A DNA stretch of 16,350 nucleotides, from contig DAOWNS010000015.1 of NCBI GenBank assembly GCA_030642465.1, positions 1-16,350 on the forward strand. The letters run 5' to 3'. Under the pieces are notes generated by a model. The model had not been told where the DNA came from, ran no database searches, and was given only the letters and a program-made list of their open reading frames with translations. A program made the translations under genes and the position numbers. Below are positions 14,137 through 16,350 of this stretch, in pieces; position 1 is the first letter of the stretch, and every line of letters starts with the position of its first letter. The stretch comes from Candidatus Thorarchaeota archaeon. GTDB lineage: Archaea > Asgardarchaeota > Thorarchaeia > Thorarchaeales > Thorarchaeaceae.

Positions 14137-15351
14137 TCAGATGAGAAGCGAGATTGCTTCTCTTGGCCTCTTCTTCGCCATCCGAAGCATCATCTTTGTC
14201 CTGAGCGCCTTTTTTGTCACTAGGCCCCCGATTCCAGCCGCTATCAGGAAGTTTGCGTATGAGTCGTCTCGGAAGAAACGACATAACGCTTCCATGTTTT
14301 TCCTGCTCTTGAAGAACATATTCGCCATAAACTCCATTGCCTTCAACTCACTGATGATCTCTCTTTTGCAGTGTTTCTCATACCCTCTGAGAGCGCGAGG
14401 GTTGGCTTCTTCCACGGCTTTGCTCAGGGCGGACGCCGCAAGTATCCCCGAATGTATGGCTTCAGGAATTCCTTCTCCAGTGAATGCATCAGCCAGACCA
14501 GCTGCGTCCCCCACAAGAAGAGTCCTACCCTTGACAATGCTCCTTGCTGGTTTAATTGGAAACCTCGCCCCCGTGTCAGATAGGATTTGAGGCTCAATAT
14601 CATACTCGTCCTTGAATGCAGCGTACCATTTCTCATACGCCGTTCTTAGCTCTTCACCCCTGTCTTGTCTGCAGCATGCGCCCAGACTCAGTACAGTTCG
14701 TTTTGGGAAACACCATACATAACCATGCGACAAGCCGCCAAAGTACAATAATAGGAGGTCTGCGTCGTATCCGCTAGGCTCACCACAAATCTCTCGGACT
14801 GTACTGCTGCCCACTTCGGCTTCGACCTCAATCGCTACCATGGCTGAGGCGCCTCGCCATCCATCGTAGAAATCTAGACTTTTTGCCACTATACTATTGA
14901 TGCCGTCTGCGCCCACAAGATACATCCCTGTGACTTCCTCACCCTCCATAGTGGTCACTGCGGCATGACTCTCTTCTTCTCTCGCCTTTGCAATCCGAGT
15001 TTCTTCCCGAATTTCGACACCTGCCTTTGCGGCTTTTTTCAGCAGAAGGTGGTCAAAATCTTCGCGTTTGATGATGCTGCCCGGCATTGATCGATCTTCA
15101 GGAACGCAATCTACGCGGAAACCAGACGGCGCAAACATCGTAACGCCACTTATCTTTCTCTGACTGATGCTCTTGATATCGAAGTCAAGGAGATTGCTTA
15201 CATCGGCTCGGATTCCCCCAGCACACGGCTTGTATCTAGGAAACCTCGCCTTGTCGAACAGTACAACACTCAGACCAGCTTGGGAAGCTCTCCTTGCTGC
15301 AGTTGATCCTGCCGGACCGCCTCCAACTATTATGACATCGTAGTCGACCAT
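14137..15351 (-). CDS. Geranylgeranyl reductase family flavoprotein
   Basis: FAD-dependent reductase that saturates geranylgeranyl chains of archaeal ether lipids (digeranylgeranylglycerophospholipid reductase or a close relative). From this ATG it is 404 residues, typical for the family. The N-terminal dinucleotide fold is VIIVGGGPAGSTAARRA (from residue 6), then FDKARFPRYKPCAGGI with the conserved Cys43, MYLVGADGINSIV (143-155), the substrate-side motif GYVWCFPK (210-217), and the second FAD block LLVGDAAGLADAFTGEGIPEAI (278-299). This start is chosen because GTGGAG lies about ten bases upstream; a start 16 codons earlier would add a non-conserved stretch. The transketolase gene follows after about 130 bases on the same strand. 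The exact substrate (phospholipid, GGPP or other prenyl compound) cannot be settled by eye. Confidence 0.92.
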   Translation of the reverse strand: MVDYDVIIVGGGPAGSTAARRASQAGLSVVLFDKARFPRYKPCAGGIRADVSNLLDFDIKSISQRKISGVTMFAPSGFRVDCVPEDRSMPGSIIKREDFDHLLLKKAAKAGVEIREETRIAKAREEESHAAVTTMEGEEVTGMYLVGADGINSIVAKSLDFYDGWRGASAMVAIEVEAEVGSSTVREICGEPSGYDADLLLLYFGGLSHGYVWCFPKRTVLSLGACCRQDRGEELRTAYEKWYAAFKDEYDIEPQILSDTGARFPIKPARSIVKGRTLLVGDAAGLADAFTGEGIPEAIHSGILAASALSKAVEEANPRALRGYEKHCKREIISELKAMEFMANMFFKSRKNMEALCRFFRDDSYANFLIAAGIGGLVTKKALRTKMMLRMAKKRPREAISLLI

Positions 15352-15519
15352 TAAACCAACTCCACGCTCACGATTTTCGCAAGCCGCATCTTTCATCATA
15401 AGGCGAACCGAATCAATAAGCTTGCGGTAAAAGTCCCTTGCCGAAAAGTGTGGTCTGCCATGAAACTGACACCAATGTTAGAGAATGATATTGACTGATG
15501 AATCCCTGAATGCATTGAG

Positions 15520-15552
15520 AAAAAAGGCGGGGGAGGCACACCATATGCCTCC
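15520..15552 (-). terminator. Hairpin plus T-run terminator
   Basis: Read on the minus strand, GGAGGCA and TGCCTCC form a 7-bp perfect stem with a 7-base loop, followed by CCCGCC and six T residues. It starts nine bases after the stop of the surface-protein gene at 15562, so it very likely ends that transcript and separates it from the geranylgeranyl reductase gene. Confidence 0.7.
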
Positions 15553-15561
15553 ATTGTCATG

Positions 15562-16350
15562 CTATTTCTTGAGCTTAAGAACGATGACTGCGATTACGAC
15601 AACAGCCACTACACCCGCCCCAATCAATGGGAGGTTGGCAAGGAAAATGTCTGCTCCATCTGTGGATGGCTCAACACCAAGAATTGGGTCATATTCGAGA
15701 GTTTCATTTCCGAAGTTCTCAAAGGCTAAGTATACGGCCTCGCCTGCTGCAAGAGCCGTTTCTTCACCGTAGCTGGCTTTGACCTCCAAGGTATTCTGTG
15801 CGGCCAAAGCGGTTTCATTGTACTCCATGTAACCATTGCCAAAACTGAACTTCGTTCCCGTGCGTTGGAAATTAGTCGGGTCCGTTCCAGCTTGACTCAT
15901 ACCATGGTTGCTTTCTGTTACCGTGAAATGAAAGACCAAGATTGTGTCATCAAAGGTCCACTGCCAACCATCAACAATGAGGTCGAACTTCATCTCGCTA
16001 GGATTCTCGAGATCAATATGAACGCGTATCTGGACCATGACATCAAAAGGTTCCATCTCAGGAAGGCTACCATAGGTTTCGCCGGTATCCATCGGTCTTG
16101 GTTCATGCTCCTCGGTGCTTGTGAAGTTGAAGTGAACCGCAGTAACGTTGTTTCCCTCTTGCTCTAATTCAAAACCACTGAATTCCCAGTCAGCTGTTGG
16201 TAAGGCAAGGGGTGGGCCAACCATAACATCGGTATCGACGTCATACACACCATTTGAGTTTGTGTCATTTGCCTCAAAGAATTTCACAAACATGACATGA
16301 TAGTCCACAGACGGACTGTCAGGATCCCACCAATGGAAATGGGGGACCTC
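15562..16350 (-). CDS. Surface protein with C-terminal membrane anchor (partial, 5' end outside window)
   Basis: The frame is open to the right edge of the window, so the N-terminus is missing; 262 residues are visible. The part is acidic and beta-rich with N-x-S/T sequons and no cysteine-rich or catalytic motif. NDTNSNGVYDVDTD near its start looks like a calcium-binding EF-hand/dockerin-type loop. A second half has FDLIVDGWQWTFDDTILVFHFTVTES, a beta-sandwich-like pattern. The C-terminus is an acidic spacer (EYDPILGVEPSTDGADIF), one membrane helix of about 20 residues (LIGAGVVAVVVIAVIVLK), and a Lys tail, the usual archaeal cell-surface anchor. A GTG at 16306 is an internal codon rather than the start. 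It is transcribed alone and ends at a strong terminator. Function unknown; an exported signal or binding protein is likely. Confidence 0.75.
   Translation of the reverse strand, partial: EVPHFHWWDPDSPSVDYHVMFVKFFEANDTNSNGVYDVDTDVMVGPPLALPTADWEFSGFELEQEGNNVTAVHFNFTSTEEHEPRPMDTGETYGSLPEMEPFDVMVQIRVHIDLENPSEMKFDLIVDGWQWTFDDTILVFHFTVTESNHGMSQAGTDPTNFQRTGTKFSFGNGYMEYNETALAAQNTLEVKASYGEETALAAGEAVYLAFENFGNETLEYDPILGVEPSTDGADIFLANLPLIGAGVVAVVVIAVIVLKLKK

Noticed and set aside
14114..14137. Direct repeat ATTATTTTCT at 14114 and 14128
   Set aside because: It is AT-rich and short, and the T-rich strand is the wrong one to end the reductase transcript; most likely chance.
14141..14590. 149-residue plus-strand frame opposite the geranylgeranyl reductase
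   Set aside because: Composition and serine/arginine-rich low complexity are those of an antisense frame; the opposite strand is a well-supported enzyme.
1..16350. CRISPR arrays, tRNA genes, insertion sequences, phage genes, attachment sites
   Set aside because: I looked for regularly spaced repeats, cloverleaf consensus, transposase or integrase motifs and terminal repeats on both strands and found none.

Overview
The window reads as ordinary chromosome of an archaeon. The best evidence is a geranylgeranyl-reductase-type flavoprotein of archaeal ether-lipid synthesis, a DUF116 protein, an archaeal-style relB/relE pair, and TATA boxes placed so that transcripts would start at or next to the start codon. 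Surface proteins with membrane anchors also fit. An Asgard (Thorarchaeota-like) source is my impression from gene content; the sequence does not prove it. I saw no tRNA, complete rRNA, CRISPR array, integrase or transposase.

Layout. Bases 1-118 are non-coding and strongly structured, probably the 3' part of an RNA gene. From 120 to 5570 all genes lie on the minus strand: a soluble alpha/beta hydrolase; a large membrane-anchored alpha/beta hydrolase with a C-terminal membrane block; a DinB-type metalloprotein; a 118-residue four-helix membrane protein; and a two-gene unit of an unknown membrane protein followed by an extended-SDR (epimerase/3beta-HSD-like) enzyme. From 5633 to 8874 genes are on the plus strand: an antitoxin/toxin pair, a GT4 glycosyltransferase with two large insertions, and a COG0731-like radical SAM protein with a C-terminal winged helix. 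A perfect 20-bp palindrome lies just before the radical SAM start. Bases 8875-9219 hold no intact gene of normal size, but they do contain a promoter-like region, a good ribosome binding site and the apparent stump of a membrane-protein gene.

From 9220 on, a squalene/phytoene-synthase-family protein (minus) diverges from a MoaD/ThiS-like beta-grasp protein (plus). Next come a DUF116 cysteine-rich protein (minus), a four-helix membrane protein (plus) whose stop codon overlaps that of a full-length single-chain transketolase (minus), the geranylgeranyl-reductase family protein (minus), and the C-terminal part of a surface protein that runs off the right edge (minus) and ends in a hairpin-plus-T-run terminator.

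How the genes relate. No single operon explains the window. Two clear isoprenoid/lipid genes (the squalene/phytoene-synthase-like protein and the geranylgeranyl reductase) plus an SDR of a family that includes sterol and hopanoid enzymes suggest lipid metabolism, but they are kilobases apart and separately transcribed. The transketolase supplies the non-oxidative pentose phosphate interconversions. The most interesting items are the noncanonical prenyl-synthase motif, the 20-bp palindrome, the truncated gene behind an apparently intact control region, and the structured RNA at the left edge.
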